A stretch of 64,000 nucleotides of DNA from Asterella californica (Eukaryota; Streptophyta; Marchantiopsida; Marchantiales; Aytoniaceae), in NCBI GenBank assembly GCA_036924285.1, contig JAYKYS010000014.1, positions 2,542,001-2,606,000 of the forward strand, given 5' to 3'. This document shows, piece after piece, positions 23,115 through 35,765 of this stretch. Numbering within the stretch: the stretch's first letter is position 1; every line of letters starts with the position of its first letter. A model generated the notes under the pieces. The model did not search any database and was not told where the DNA came from. It saw only the letters and a program-made list of their open reading frames with translations. The translations under genes and the position numbers were made by a program.

Positions 23115-25923
23115 TCACCATCCTTCCAAAAATGGCGTTACTCGCTTACGGAGAGTTTCTGGAAGTTTGCCCACGGCATCGAAAATGGCCTGAGATATAA
23201 ACACCGACATGCTTATAAAGACGACACTTGCAGAGCATGAACACGCTAAAAGTCAAGAAAGCTTCAGAGTAAACGGGTTGATGCCCTAAGATTAGCAACC
23301 TTCATTTGCTTCACAGTACACTACAGAGTTACACGGAAAATAAGAGAAAAGGCAGAGGAACAGTCACGATGAAATGAAGAAGTGGATGGTACCTCTATTT
23401 CGTATCGAGCTGAGAAGTGGATAAAGAGGATGGATTTGTTCTGGAACCGTTCAGCAAGCTCAGCAATCTACAGGAGTTAGCAAAAGATACAGGGTTAAAC
23501 ACGATTTGCAGCTTCCACCATAACACGCAGTTCGAGAAACAGATAAGTTGAACACGTATGTCTAGATTGCTCCGTTGGCACCTTCGGTTACGAAAGCGGG
23601 GCACAGGGCAGGGCATGGTAACAAGTGAAACTGGGAAGAACAATTATTCTGTCACACTGCCTAGAAATACTAACCTCAAATATATGTGTATGACCCCAAT
23701 CACGTGCATGCTCCACCGTTGTATTCTCGTCTAGAAAAGTGGCCTGCGTTTAACCAGAAAATTAAATTCTTCAAGGAAAAAGAAACACATTACGTATCTA
23801 CAGCAGACGCAACGTTCTGGGGGCTGCAGATAACACTATGCAGAGACGGTGATCTTGTTGGGTAAAAATTTCATCTTCAGTTGCTATGCATTTGAATAGC
23901 TAACCGTCAATTTTGCATGGTTCAGAACAAGAAAAAGGACGGAAAGCAAGGTGAGAACTTGATAGTTTATTGTCTTGCACAAATGCGAGCCGTTTGGAAT
24001 CTAATATCACATGATTCTAAGACAAATGCATAACTTGGCAATGTTCTTGCAAGCCTAGCACCTTGTTAACGTTCACCTTTCCCAGTTAGCATCATCTTGC
24101 GGAAATCGGATGGGATATAAACAGTTCTTGAGTCCTTGAAACGCGGGTGTGTCGAAAGAAACATATTCTGTGCCCAGGACAATTGTTGCAAAACTTGTAT
24201 GGGGCGCGGAGCAAGATCAAAGAACCGGGAACACAGTCACGACTTACCTCCAGAACGAGTAATCTTGCTTTCAGAACGTCTAAATTCGCCTCATCAGTGA
24301 TGAATTCTGCCGTGGTGTCTCCCGTAAAGGCCACCTCGGGAGATCTCAAGACATCTGTGATCTGGAAAATGTTAGCTTCTTCCAGTTAGAATACTTGTGA
24401 ACGACCTCACACGCTAGCACTGTCGGTAAGGAGAGACGCAAAAGCTCGTCCTGGAGAATTAGAGTTAGGGAAAGTGGGGCTCTAAGTAACTGTGCGACGT
24501 ACTCACCTCAACTCCGGACATTTTCAAGTCTTTGATTTCCTGTCCGGAAAGCTTAAGATATTCGGGCTTCAGCTTCTTTTTCACAGCATAAATCAAGTAT
24601 CCCTGCAGATAGAAGGAATAAATAGGACATACTTCAACCAAGGTAAACAGATGCTTCCATGACCCTGTGTAGAGGTTGAAAGTGAGTGACCTGCGGTTTC
24701 TTGACAACATATGACTATAAACATGTTAACTACTTAAAGTAGATCTGAAGAGTACTTCTTTCAGTGGATCTAACTGCGTCAAAGTCCACAACACAAAATC
24801 ATTTAACGGCAATTTGAGTATGTTCACCTGGCTGGGGACAACATGATAGGTCTTAAAAGCTTTGATCACAAAATCCTTCCCCATATCGTACTCCTCACCG
24901 ACCTACAAACAGGTTAAGCAGATACGAGGAACAACCAAGTCTATCACTCTGCAGCACAAGACAGCAAACTCTACTGCAGAGGTTTTTTTCTACAAACCAC
25001 AATAACGTAGTGACAAGTCAGAAGAATCAGGACAGACTCTCCTGAAAAATGCACAAGACCTTCCGGAAACCGTACACTCAGACCTCAAGAGCTAGGACCA
25101 GACATGTTGAAGTCAAGGGCATACCCACATCCATGCCAATCAGATTGACTGCGAGCTCAGATCCATCCAACTCTCTGTAAACTGCTAGCAGTTTCTCGAC
25201 AGTAGGTTTGATGCATTTCGGCACGATGACCGTCGGAGGCTTTATCTTGTACAATCCTCTCGTTGCCACGTACATGGCAATGCCACCCTAAGCACGAGAA
25301 ACCTTACAGACTGTCAGCGCCTTGGCAACTGAAATTGAAACTGAACTTCGAAGCTGATTTCCAGTAAGGCTGGAAGAACATCTCCACCAGATAGTTCCTT
25401 TCAACATAATTCAAGAAGTACAGGTTGAGAAGCACCTAAAGAACAGGAAGAGAACGGAAAAAGGGAAAAGCTGAGAAAATAATCTTACAATGTGATCCAT
25501 GTGACCGTGAGATATACAAAGGAAGTCGTGTGAAATAGCACGCTGAGGACAACGACCGATGTCGAAAGCGACCTTCATAGATGGAATCATAATACATGTC
25601 TCGTGCCCACCTATGGAGATCCCCTCAATGGATAATCCTTCCAACTTTAAAGGTGGCGCTCTTTTACTTCTTGTAATTGATTTGCCTTCACCTTTCAGCA
25701 CTTCCGCCATCTTTCCTTCATCCAGTACGGCACTTGTTCTTGATGCACTTCCACTACTAGATGAACTGCACTCAACTGAGGCAGCCATGTGAAGTACCCT
25801 AGCATTAGTTACAAGCTGCACATAAGAGGACAGGCTGTTGCAGCTGTTAGCAGCTTGTGACGAAGAAAACAGGCCTGGAACCCTGAGAATATGTGAACCA
25901 CAGTGAGGCAGTATGGCGAGCAT
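23115..25923 (-). CDS. tRNase Z, short form (tRNA 3'-processing endonuclease)
   Basis: I reconstruct eight exons, all phase 0 with GT-AG introns: 25489-25923, 25129-25287, 24828-24902, 24507-24602, 24248-24361, 23675-23743, 23393-23467 and 23115-23189. They give 365 residues. Metallo-beta-lactamase landmarks are the zinc motif HGHMDH (139-144, ending exon 1), a flexible-arm-like TRGLYKIKPP, FTGDT (267-271), GHTH (310-313) and HFSARY (333-338). The enzyme cuts the 3' trailer from pre-tRNA before CCA addition. Plant TRZ2-type proteins are about this length and act in chloroplasts. The N-terminal ~85 residues are Ser-rich and poor in acidic residues, which suits a transit peptide, but targeting is inferred. 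An internal Met at about residue 46 could give a shorter form. All metal ligands appear intact. Confidence 0.93.
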
Positions 25924-27215
25924 GGGTATGGAAGAATCTCAGAAATCTACTTCTAAAATCCAAGTAATCTGAGGTTTCTTCTTCCCCCAGTGATAATCTC
26001 CCAACTATGTGAGCAAATTCCCCCCGGAAATCTTCCACGACGAGATCTTCACTCGCGGTCTTTCTGCACTCGTCCCACATAAACCCGACCTCAGATTGCA
26101 AACTCCAAAATCAAGCACCATATTCGACAATTCTTCGCAGTCAATCAATCAACCCCAGCTTCTTACCCCCTTCCTAACGTGGACATTCCGTGAAACAAGA
26201 GAACCTAACCTGAGACAAATATTCACCGACAGAAGTTGGCATTCATTTGGACGGTTTTCTTAAACCCAAACCCTCGAATGACAATCAAACACACCTGATG
26301 TGAGGACCCGTCTCGGTTCAACTTTCCAATCCACTTACATGCATGCAGTGCTCGTGGCCAGATTATATAAATCCTGAGAATTAACTCAAATGTAGACGGA
26401 TCAGATTTCGACTGTCCTTGATTTGCAAACAGTCTGCAATTCAGTTTGAGTTTGCCCTGAGTTCTCGAGTAGCGTCCGATCTACGCTGCAAATAAAGTCG
26501 AACGGACTCAAACCAGTGTTGCCTATACTAAAGGAAGCCAGGCTGCGTGAAATTGCTGGTGAAAAATGTGGGATGATTGTCCAGGGAAATAGGAGTTTAT
26601 GACACGCCCTACATGGAAAGGTCCTTTTGTGGATACTTGCTTGTTCAAGCACTGGAGATCAGAGCAGATTGGAATCCATATTGTGCCCTATCAGCCCGGA
26701 CGAGAGTGACTGCCTGACACTTTCAAATCTGCATCCGCGGCTCTTTCGCATTGCTACTTCAACTTGGCGATCCGCTAGAACTGCAGAATATGACAGCTAC
26801 TCGAATCGGACGCTGACTACGTAGACAGCAGGTCTAAACCTGCCGACTATATTCGGACCTTCTTTGTGGCATCTAAACTCCATTTGCAGAAAAACGCCAC
26901 CCAATGAATTGCAAACGGATGGGAGGACACCATCAAGCCTTACAAGGAAGGGAAGGACCCAAAGGGCCAAGCAACTACCACCCCGAAGGGAAGAACACCG
27001 GGGCTAAGCCATGCTATCAGTAGCTCTAAGATCCCCCATTGCACCTATAATGTCGGACACAAGAAAGTCAATATTTCGAAAAACAACATGTGTACATGAA
27101 GTAGCATCGCCTACTGCGATTGTCATTATGTGGAATGTGTCTGCTAAAGTTCTCTGTAGAGCAATGGAAACTCGCTGCCTAAAAAACGTAATACATAAAA
27201 AAAGAGAAAGTGGTA
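25924..27215. other. Upstream region of tRNase Z; no other gene seen
   Basis: This holds the 5' leader and promoter region of the tRNase Z gene and then intergenic DNA. Short frames on both strands (25847-26101, 26009-26263, 26401-26652, 26627-26824) show no protein features. Confidence 0.45.
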
Positions 27216-29925
27216 CTACCTGATGCCTCTCATGATAAGCTCTGACACAATCTCGAAGAAAGATATTGATCCATATATCTCCAATGCTAAAGGGATAAAT
27301 CGATGTCTCACCTGCATACCTTTATATTTGGTCACCTGCGTTGTTGCCGCCACGCCTGCTGTCCATCCTGGGGGATGGGTGATCACCTGTGCCGCCACTG
27401 AGTCCCGTATCGGATCCGTGACAACCACATCAGCTACTAAGATCTGATCTTCTCTCATCATGTACATGTCAGCTCTCACTGATCCTCTCGTCTGAAAGAC
27501 ATACCAACGTTCTCTCCACGTCATGTAACCGCTCTCCCATGCTAAGACAAACACGACGTCCCTGATGACATCGTGGATAGCTATCCGCTCTCCATCGTGA
27601 GGGCACCGAGCAAGATGACAATCCGAGGTGTCGAATGAGACACCGCACTCGCAGGTGGATATTGCCGAAGCAGCAGGCTGGACCAAGTCTAGACGGAACC
27701 TCATCGCTGTAGTGAAGATAGTCAGTGCGAGTCAGAACGCTCTAATGCAAGATTGAGCTATGAGTCAAGAGCCTACGCCTTTGCTCGAACAAAAGCGGAG
27801 TCGAGCTCTAGTATCTTGTGAGATGGAAGGATCCACTAAGAGTGCATGGAGAACCTGCTGGAAGTGATGTCTCATCAGAGAGGACTAAAGTCCACGAGAT
27901 CCATCAGAAGCTAAGGTATCGAATCGAAGGTGTACCTCACGTGCCTCAAGAGTCAGATTATCTCTTGTCTCATAGAGACACATCTGTAGTGGATAGGAAC
28001 CATCTTCCACCTCTGTCACATAGCTCTCCAGAATAAGTTTGTCTCGATACGAGAAAATGACAACAGAGCCAAGGTGCTAAGAGGGCCCAACTACCCAAAA
28101 TGGTTGCCAAAGCAATCTCCTTCGTGGATAATAAGCCCACCCCACCACATGATATCGACAAAGATGTCTGCTTATGTACGAAAAGTCCTACCACACAGTC
28201 AAAGGTCCCTGGTCCTACGATGTCGCCAAACATTCCCTTGATCTTTCTATCAAACTCTCTAAGGCACGAGATGAAGATATGAGATGGAGGTACTGTGCGG
28301 AGTAAGTAACTAAGACGACTTGCAATGAAAGAGGAAACGATACCAAAGGCACCATGTGGGTCCTCTAACATAAGAAGATCCTCGATATGCAAAACGTCCT
28401 CCACAAGGACAACATCCAAGAACCGAGAGACAAAGTCCTTTGTGCTCATTGGTACTCCGAGGATGCGTAAACCATCAGTAGGGGTGACAAATCTCTCCGG
28501 GAGTTGGAGGTCCGACGATATACCTATGAGAGACCAAGCCTTGCACTTTGACATCTTCACTCTCAGCACTCCCAAGGTCAATTGAGAGACAAGGTGATCA
28601 AAGGCAACATCGACTTGGTCCGCCGGACCTACGATGTGCGTATCCTAAGGCAAAGAAAGGTCCACCCAAAAGATCTCCTTGACGAGTACCCACAGCGGAG
28701 CTGATGACTGTAAACCTCTCTATCGTAGGACCGTGCTAGTAATAGAGAAGGGAGGAAGAACCATAGAACGATCGCATGAAGGGAACGAGATCTGCCAAAG
28801 ATCACAGTCATCCATGAGCTCTCTAAAGATAGAAGCACGAAAAATACTATTAAAAGTATTTTTCACGTCCACTTGTAGGACAACCCAATCGAGATGGATG
28901 TCTAAGAGAGCCATAATGCTGAAAGACATAGACTCACAACTTCCAAGCGTTGCAACTCCGAACAAATGTGGACAACGATGATCCTGAGTATCTCGAAGCT
29001 GTAAGACAATGATACGACCGATAAGTCATAAGAAAATCTCGCCGATGGCTCTCGATCAAATCCCACCACCATCCTTCGTCATGGCCACGAGTCTAGTTGT
29101 CCCCAGTACCGGAGCTATAGACTGAGGAATAAGTCCTTGAGCTACTACCGTTGCTACCTGAAAAAGCTCCATGAAACCACTAGAGGGGTCGTCCGTCTGA
29201 AAACAGTCTCGTAAGTGCTCGTAAACCATCTCAGACAGACCTCCAGAGGATAGATGTGGAGTTGTACAAAGGTCTGGGCAAACAAGGATCTATCGAGACA
29301 TAATGGCTCCTAAGACTGATAGTCTTGAACCTCAAGTGGTGGGATGTCACCCAGCGAGGAATGAAGAAAACGCAACACAGCGATCGTCTCCTCAGTAGGA
29401 CATGCCACTGACAAAGGATGCAATGCTCTAGCAGCTCTACTTTACTCTCCAGCATGACCTAACATCTTATAAGGTCATATGCGGATGGAAAATGAGACAT
29501 CATGTGTAGAGAGAGACTCACTCCTACCTCGTATCGCACGTACAGATTCCTGTACGAGACTCACTCCTGTAAGACTGTCCAATCACCTGCACGGAATCCC
29601 CGAAGACGGACCGCTATCTCTCGATGTCATCCTCTGCCACCTCGAGTATAACAGAGACACCAACGAGGAAGTAAGAGAAAGAGCAACCACGCCGACTCGT
29701 CCCTGGTGTTCCGGGTCAACATGTCGAAGGATAGACGGAATGCATGCCTCACCTCGTCATGAAGAGCACGAGGTAACCGATGGACAAGAGAAACTCGTCT
29801 CGAACAAACTCAGAATAGTGCCAGAGTGGACTTTCAACCACTCCCACGACTCAGGAGGAACTCCAGGAAGAAGGACTAACGTCATAATGACAACAAGTGT
29901 AGACCTCCGCTCTCGGCTAACCTAG
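27216..29925 (-). mobile_element. Dead non-LTR-type retroelement (reverse transcriptase)
   Basis: On the minus strand, pieces of one polyprotein appear in order. An upstream part lies at about 29000-29925. Reverse transcriptase fingers (VAMTKDGGGI, then a stop) lie near 29050-29110. Motif A is VDVKNTFNS (28720-28965). A motif-B remnant RQGD lies near 28680. Thumb-like sequence occupies 27970-28581 (GLRILGVPMS). The C-terminal region at 27216-27704 has a CECG...CHLARCPHDGERIAIHDV zinc-like motif and a nuclease-like tail. The catalytic aspartate pair expected between motif B and DTHIVGPADQ is missing, apparently deleted. Stops and frameshifts abound. No LTRs, integrase or protease are seen, hence a LINE-like call. 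I cannot name the clade. Confidence 0.8.
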
Positions 29926-31570
29926 GCATCCCATGTGGTCTTATCATAGCTCTTGTGCATCTTTCCCACATGAGATCTTATCCCTAGCGAGATAAATAAC
30001 TGATTGCACACCAGACATGGTATGTCTCGAATCAATCTCGGTCTCATGAGAGAGAACGTACTCATAGCTACAAAAGAGACGGTATACAACCAAACGGTAC
30101 TCGTAATAAAAACATCTCAAAAAAGAAACCCACTAAAAAGAAGAATCCTTGTATGTAAAAAGAAAAGATAAAATAAAGATAAAATAAAAAGAAAGAGAAA
30201 AACACACTAAATACAACTAAAAAGCTCTCAAAAGTCTCTCAAAAATTCTAAACATGAGACTCTGTAACCCCAAAATCCATTTCACTTGAAAAGGTTGAAT
30301 ATTCTATAATGACTTTGATTTCTGTCGATATGAATGGAAGTGCTCAACCATTGAAGATACCGTAGTAAGCACTCAATACGCGCAAGGACTATGAAATGCA
30401 TGCATAGTCACCCTCTTCTGAGTTCGGAAGAGAGGGAAATATGCATGTTCTTTTAATTTAACACCTAACCCTTTCAGCAAGAAGGGTTAAGTATTAAATT
30501 AAACTTTTGAGTAAATTGATGTATTCATAAGTATAGCTTCGCGATCTTGTATATTTTGAGGCGCAAGAGCCAAGTAACATTCATGGTTTTTTTTCTGTTC
30601 TCCTCGTGTTTCCAGACATAGGTTAATAGATAACGTTTATAGAATATTTTATATTTTTATATTCACGTAGTATATATTTTTCATTTAATACTTATATATT
30701 TTTCTAATAACAAAAAGTGAACAAATGTTCCCAGAAGTTCATGCAACATGCATATTGGCGTTTCTTTTTGGCTTTACGGTTATTCTATAATGATTAAATA
30801 TTTGCATGAATTGTTGAGTATAGAAAACAAATAGATTTTTGCTATTTTATAATGAATTAGAAATCTGCAATATACAATCTATTGTTATTTGTAATAAAGT
30901 GTGATTAGATTACGAAGGCATCGTAATGACGTGAGGGTTATTTCAGTATGCACAAGTGTTTTGTTCATGATTTTGAATATGAAAGAAAAGATCTTATAAT
31001 TTTTTAGATGCACGAATAGATAGTTATGTGATCTCGGACGATGTCTGCATGCAACCTGCGTTGAGGAGTGAACAGGTGGAATGCGACAAGCGAGAATTTA
31101 GATTCAAAGATAGTTATTATTTACAGGTCCGATGGTAAGGTTTGCAAATGTAGAACGTACGAGATTCTTTGCAAATACACATACACTAAGCTCCGGAGAG
31201 CGTCTGTTTGTTCAAGATCTGGATGATAAATTGTCATGTAAGCGGGGCCGGTGAATAAGTAACCCCAACGCGAAACGGCGAACGTGGACGTGTAACGTAA
31301 AACGGGATTCGTTGACGGGTTTGTAGCCGAAGGTGAGAAATGCGAACTACAGGCGCGGCGGCAGTATCGGCACTACAACTTGCCTTTTTTTCGCTGCTCT
31401 TGCCGTCTTGGCGACAACGCCTCAAATCGCTTAGGTTAGCGCACCGAGAATTTGAAACTCGCGGCTTTCTACCCGAACCTACAACACCTCGTTTGCCTTT
31501 GCTTCACGCGGAGCTGTCATTCTCCTTCTCGTACGAAAACTGGTCAGTGATGTTCTTCTTCGTCACATCT
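29926..31570. other. AT-rich intergenic stretch
   Basis: An A-rich run on the plus strand lies at 30110-30210. The dispersed repeat listed separately follows at 30440-30770. Frames at 31234-31606 have no recognisable product but adjoin the tandem repeats that precede the HUH gene. Confidence 0.4.
30440..30770 (+). repeat. Dispersed repeat, copy A (partner at 59835-60155)
   Basis: It shares an ordered set of landmarks with 59835-60155: an internal dyad (aaccctttc...gaagggttaa), taagtattaaattaaact, gagtaaatt-atgtatt, cttgtat-tt-tga, ttctcc...gttcc/ttcc, a long TTTATA-rich part, aacttatatatttt, and a final agttc/aagtt..catgcatat. It is non-coding, probably a MITE-like family. Confidence 0.7.
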
Positions 31571-32118
31571 TCGCTTCGGTGGGACCGCCTCTATTGTTTA
31601 TGGTAGGAACTTGGACCTCCTTTGGACGTCAGGACGTGGGACCGCTTGTCGATGTTTGTTCGTTTTGCCTGTCGGCGGAAAGCGGACGGGAGGCGTCCGT
31701 TCTGATTTTCGGATCTTTGTAGATCATGGTCTCCGATGATTTGTTAACATGTTCATGCTACCGGGAGTGATTTGCCTGCAGTTGCTCGCTTTGCTTTTGG
31801 CGATGCTTGTTTTGAAACTCACTGGTTTTGACGATGGGACTTCTTCGCTTCAGTGGGACCGCCTCTATTGTTTATGGCACGAACTTGGACCTCCTTTGGA
31901 CGTGAGGACGTGGGACCGCTTCTCGATGTTTGTTCCTTTTGGCTGTCGGCGGAAAGCGGACGGGAGGCGTCCGTTCTGATTTTGGGATCTTTCTGGATCA
32001 AATCTCTCCGATGATTTGTTAACATGTTCATGCTATCGAGAGTGGTTTGTCTGCAGTTCCCCGCTTTGCTTTTGGCGATGCTTCTCTTCAAAGTCACTGG
32101 TTTTGACGATGGGACTGT
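31571..32118 (+). repeat. Two tandem copies of a 274-bp unit upstream of the HUH gene
   Basis: gtgggaccgcctctattgtt recurs with a period of 274 bp (gggaccgc at 31581 and 31855), and the two units match closely to 'ggttttgacgatgggac'. A partial third trace (tcaaagtccctgcttttgac) lies near 32318-32340. Two copies of a shorter tgttttgtcca-acgggagctcgct unit sit at about 32117 and 32154. These may be part of the transposon that carries the HUH gene. Confidence 0.85.
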
Positions 32119-32841
32119 TTTGTCCAGACGGGAGCTCGCTCTGTTCCTTCCACTGTTTTGTCCACACGGGAGCTCGCTATTGTTTTCTCTACATGCGGTA
32201 GCGGGGGGCACTTCTATCAGAATGGCGGTTTTTCGGATGACAGTTGTCGGGATCGTTCTACTGTTTCGTCACCGCTTTTCTGGATCTCGAGACTGACTGG
32301 TTTTGTTGGTGCCTCTTTTCAAAGTCCCTGCTTTTGACGATGCCACTGTTTTCTTTCGATGGGATTGCTCTCCAACTCGACCTCGGTTTCTTGCTTCCAT
32401 GTTATTTCTACGACTTCTGGTCGCTGCTGTTAGTGGAAGCTTTAGCTGACCCACGGTGGTTATTCGGATATCGGTTTTTGGGATGGCAGTTTCTTCATCG
32501 GTCGTCCCAATCGTCAGCCACCACTTCTTCCGTCGAAGAGCTGGTGGCTCACAATGTGAGGCCAGGCGTCTGACCATGTCGAATCCGTCATTTACAGGTC
32601 GACGATGGAGTTGTTGCCGTCTCTCGGCACAGTGGATGTGGCGCTGCTGCGGGACGTGGAGTGGACGTTCGTTCCTCCAAATTTGGAGCAAGAACGCTGC
32701 AGCCATCCATCCGTCTTTTGCCAGCAAGCCCAATGCTTCGTTCGCATCTGCTCTCTTTTCGTACGTACTTGTTCTTGTTCGTTCTTCACGTACATTAACT
32801 ACATAGAATTCAGGTACATACAAACCTTCCTCTTCCTTTCA

Positions 32842-34829
32842 ATGTCTGTAATGCCTCCAGCCGATGATGAGAAGTCCGAGTGCATCGATCTTTCGACACC
32901 CTGTAGCCCTATAGTTGTACCCTCGAGTCCTGTCATTTGTTTATCTCCTTCCTCACACTCGCCTTCCACTCCCCCTTTACTTGTACCTTGCAGTCCTCTG
33001 CTGGTGCCATCCAGTCCTCCAATTCCGAGCTCTCCTCTTCTCCTGCCGTCCAGTCCTCCAATTCCAACGTCTCCCTCCGCCGACTCGCCTTCCAGTCCCC
33101 TACTCCCGCCTTCGTCCAGCCTCCTACAAGAAATACAGCCTTTATGTTCCCACGGTTGCCAACTGGAACGGTTCGCTCTTCCAACCATTGCAGCTAGTTA
33201 TCCAGTCTTGTCTTCGAAACTACTTTCTTTCTCCGAAACCGATTTGTATTTGACTACAAGTTACATATATATCGACTTCCGCTACTGTCGCAGACCTCCA
33301 GATTTTCTCCTCCCCGGCCTTGATTACGTTAAAATTGATTACGCTTTTTCAACTCCTAGCCGATGCTACCAATGCATCAAAGGCCCTTACTTGTTTGTAG
33401 AATCCAACGACTTGTGGTTCGTTCTCAGGGACAGTCGATCGCTCACCTTCTATTATCCCAAATATTTCTGTGACGATGCTCAACTTCTAAAGCCGATGGT
33501 GACCTCAGTATACAGACTAAAGACATTGAAGTGCGTCTGTACTGGATTCAATACACGCCTTTATAGAATTGCATGCAAGCATCGACCTTTTCCAGCCGAT
33601 GCAAATGAGACAAGCTGCTCGCGCAATGCGCAACCCTCTCCCCCGATCGAAGAAGTCCACACCATTGAAAACACTTGAAGTCTCCCTAACTGTTGCTCAG
33701 ACCGGGGGGGATCTAGACCTCGCTTGTTGGGGCTCATTGTGCACGTTTTTACACCAAGACTGTCACAGTGGTCTTATCTCTGTTGAGAGAGGGGGTGCAT
33801 TGCTTCATATCCATGTTCAAGGTGTACTTTGTTTGGAAGCCACGAGCACTATACATGTCAAAAACCGACTCATATTAGTCCTAGGTTGGAAAGGCCCTAA
33901 CAGACCCCTGGGTGGAGAGGTGTGCGTTAAGAAGTTGAACAATCGGGGCCTTCATACTTTCGTCGGTATGATAGGCTGCTGCATGAAGGACCAATCTGAG
34001 GTACACCACCATTGTTCCATGAAAAACATCACTGATGCTATGCTGGCTGATGGACAAGAACTTTTTACACTCTTCGGCGCTGCAGATACTAAGAACAGGG
34101 TGGAGCTAACTGCCAACAACATTCTGCAGCGGGCATTACAGTACAACAAGTATAAGAGCCGCCACCCTCTGGGAAGCACACTACGCACTTCGCTCAGATC
34201 CATGGTTCGCTCAGGGAAGTACTCTCCATCTTGTAAGTGGCTTATGGGGAACGGTTTGCAGCGAGCTCGTAGTGAAGCATTATGGAAGTCCATCGTCTTT
34301 CCAGAAACAATGACCATCAGGGACATAGATATTATCTTCTTCTCGAGTCATCAAGACAAGAGGAGATACTTCTCGCCTATTCCTGCTGAAGAGGAAGAGC
34401 GTCTGCTTAGTTTACCTTCCCCCTTAGTGGACAGCAATGGTCCACTCTTCGAAGCTGTCCACGCCTTCCCGGAGTATATGCCACTATGTTCAGCTTTGTA
34501 TCGAGAGACATCCGCCCGACGCGCTGAAGGTAATGCATGCATCCGCAACCAACCATCGACATCTGACCTCTCATTTGTTTCTCTGACAATCACTTTTGCC
34601 TGTACACAGAAATAAATACGGAGCATGGACGCGCGTGTGAGGAAGCATGCAACTAGCATTTCGGAGGCAGCGGAGTACAGAGCCAGGCGTAACCGGTGGT
34701 GACAACTTGGAGTTCAGAAGGTTACATGTAAAGCAAGCAGCCCCAACTCTTCAGACTGGGCCCTTCATCATGGCCTTGGGTGTCGCCTTCGATACTATGT
34801 TTATTCGTTTATTGTCAGTTTCTGTGTAG
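32842..34829 (+). CDS. Replitron-like HUH endonuclease protein (Rep-type)
   Basis: Two overlapping frames join cleanly if 33499-33595 (GT...ccttttccag) is a 97-nt intron. A second intron, 34530-34656, would extend the frame to 34829, giving about 587 residues; unspliced there, the frame ends at 34615. The start is placed at ATG 32842, although the frame is open from 32605. Residues ~10-105 are repeats of Ser-Pro. From about 240 the protein carries Rep-like motifs: LEVSLT (motif-I-like), HIHVQG (HUH, motif II, from residue 290) and GCCMKD (motif III position, 346-351). No helicase follows. Overall character matches Replitrons, eukaryotic HUH transposons of green algae and other eukaryotes. Rep motif III is YxxK; here a Cys (codon 33977-33979) stands at the tyrosine position, so nicking may be lost. 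Tyr402 and Tyr405 are weaker alternatives. Family membership is from memory. Confidence 0.7.
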
Positions 34830-34830
34830 G

Positions 34831-35040
34831 CGCAGACAACTGACACTCTTAGCTTCACCTTTATATGTACATAAACTCGTCTTCAGTCCAGTTCGCACTG
34901 TAGACTCGATACATTCGTGTAGTTCACACTGAACAGTCCTTAAATAAAATGTAGACGCAGGCAAGTGACAGTCTTAGCTTGACGTTTATAGCTACATAAA
35001 CTCCTGTTGAGACAAGAGTCGTTACATTCGTGTTATGGGA
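34831..35040 (+). repeat. 125-bp direct repeat 3' of the HUH gene
   Basis: cgcag(a/g)caa(c/g)tgacactcttagctt-like sequence at 34831 recurs at 34956. It is followed in both copies by acctttata..tacataaactc and cattcgtgt. The first copy contains aataaa near 34943. Together with the upstream tandem units it suggests structured ends of the HUH element. Confidence 0.75.
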
Positions 35041-35109
35041 ATACAAATGGCAGACCATTTTCAATAAATGATTTCCAACTTGAAGGCCTACTGCAGTCCA
35101 ACTTGTCAG

Positions 35110-35225
35110 AAACCGTGCGAAGCGCTGTATGTCTGTGCAACCGTGGAACCGAAAAAAGAAAACCGTGCCGAAGGCTGTATGTCTGTTCAAACGCTGTATA
35201 TCTGTGCAATTGTGGAACCGAAAAG
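35110..35225 (+). repeat. Short tandem repeats around ctgtatgtctgtgcaa
   Basis: The motif gctgtatgtctgt(g/t)caa occurs three times (near 35124, 35173 and 35193). It alternates with cgtggaaccgaaaa and aaaccgtgc-gaa pieces. Confidence 0.7.
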
Positions 35226-35765
35226 ATATAGTTGAAGCGAAAAACCCTGCGAACAAGATATAGGGGAAGTAAAAAAACCTGCGAAAAAAGGGGACAGCTG
35301 AAAACACCTTATAATACGGGCGCCCAAGTACAATCGGAAATGGAAGCCGAAGAGAATAGTGTAAAAACAAAACAAAGAGAACAGTATACAACACCGAATT
35401 AAAAAAACTGTCTTCCTGTAGGGATATAGAGTCCAATATCGACGGAGCATCACCCTCTTCCATCGTAAGATGAAAGCAGTGAATATGCATGCTCCACCAT
35501 ATGTATGTCTGCTCGCTCGCATTCTTCTTCTTCGTTCTTTTATATCTCTGCCGCTACATTTTGTCTCTTTTCTTAAGCAAAAGGTCTGCTTGCTGGCACC
35601 GACTGCATTCGCTGCCATCAATGTCGCTTGTTGCTATTTTATGCCATGCTTGTCTTCATATGACTTGTGCTACAATACACCACGGAGGACTATTTTGACT
35701 TCGAATTCTTATTTGTTGTTTAAAATTGAAGATATTATTATCATATATTAAATTAATGATTGTTG
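35226..35765. other. Intergenic; possible 3' part of HUH element
   Basis: No recognisable gene. Overlapping chance frames on both strands (34924-35490 minus, 35187-35621 minus, 35470-35751 plus) have no known features. Confidence 0.35.

Noticed and set aside
32269..33188. Minus-strand ORFs of 129 and 184 codons
   Set aside because: They are antisense to the Ser-Pro-rich coding and repeat region of the HUH gene; Gly/Glu-rich composition is the complement of Ser-Pro codons.
34142..34153. Tyr402/Tyr405 as the catalytic tyrosine of the HUH protein
   Set aside because: They lie well after the motif-III position expected for Rep-type enzymes; kept only as a fallback.
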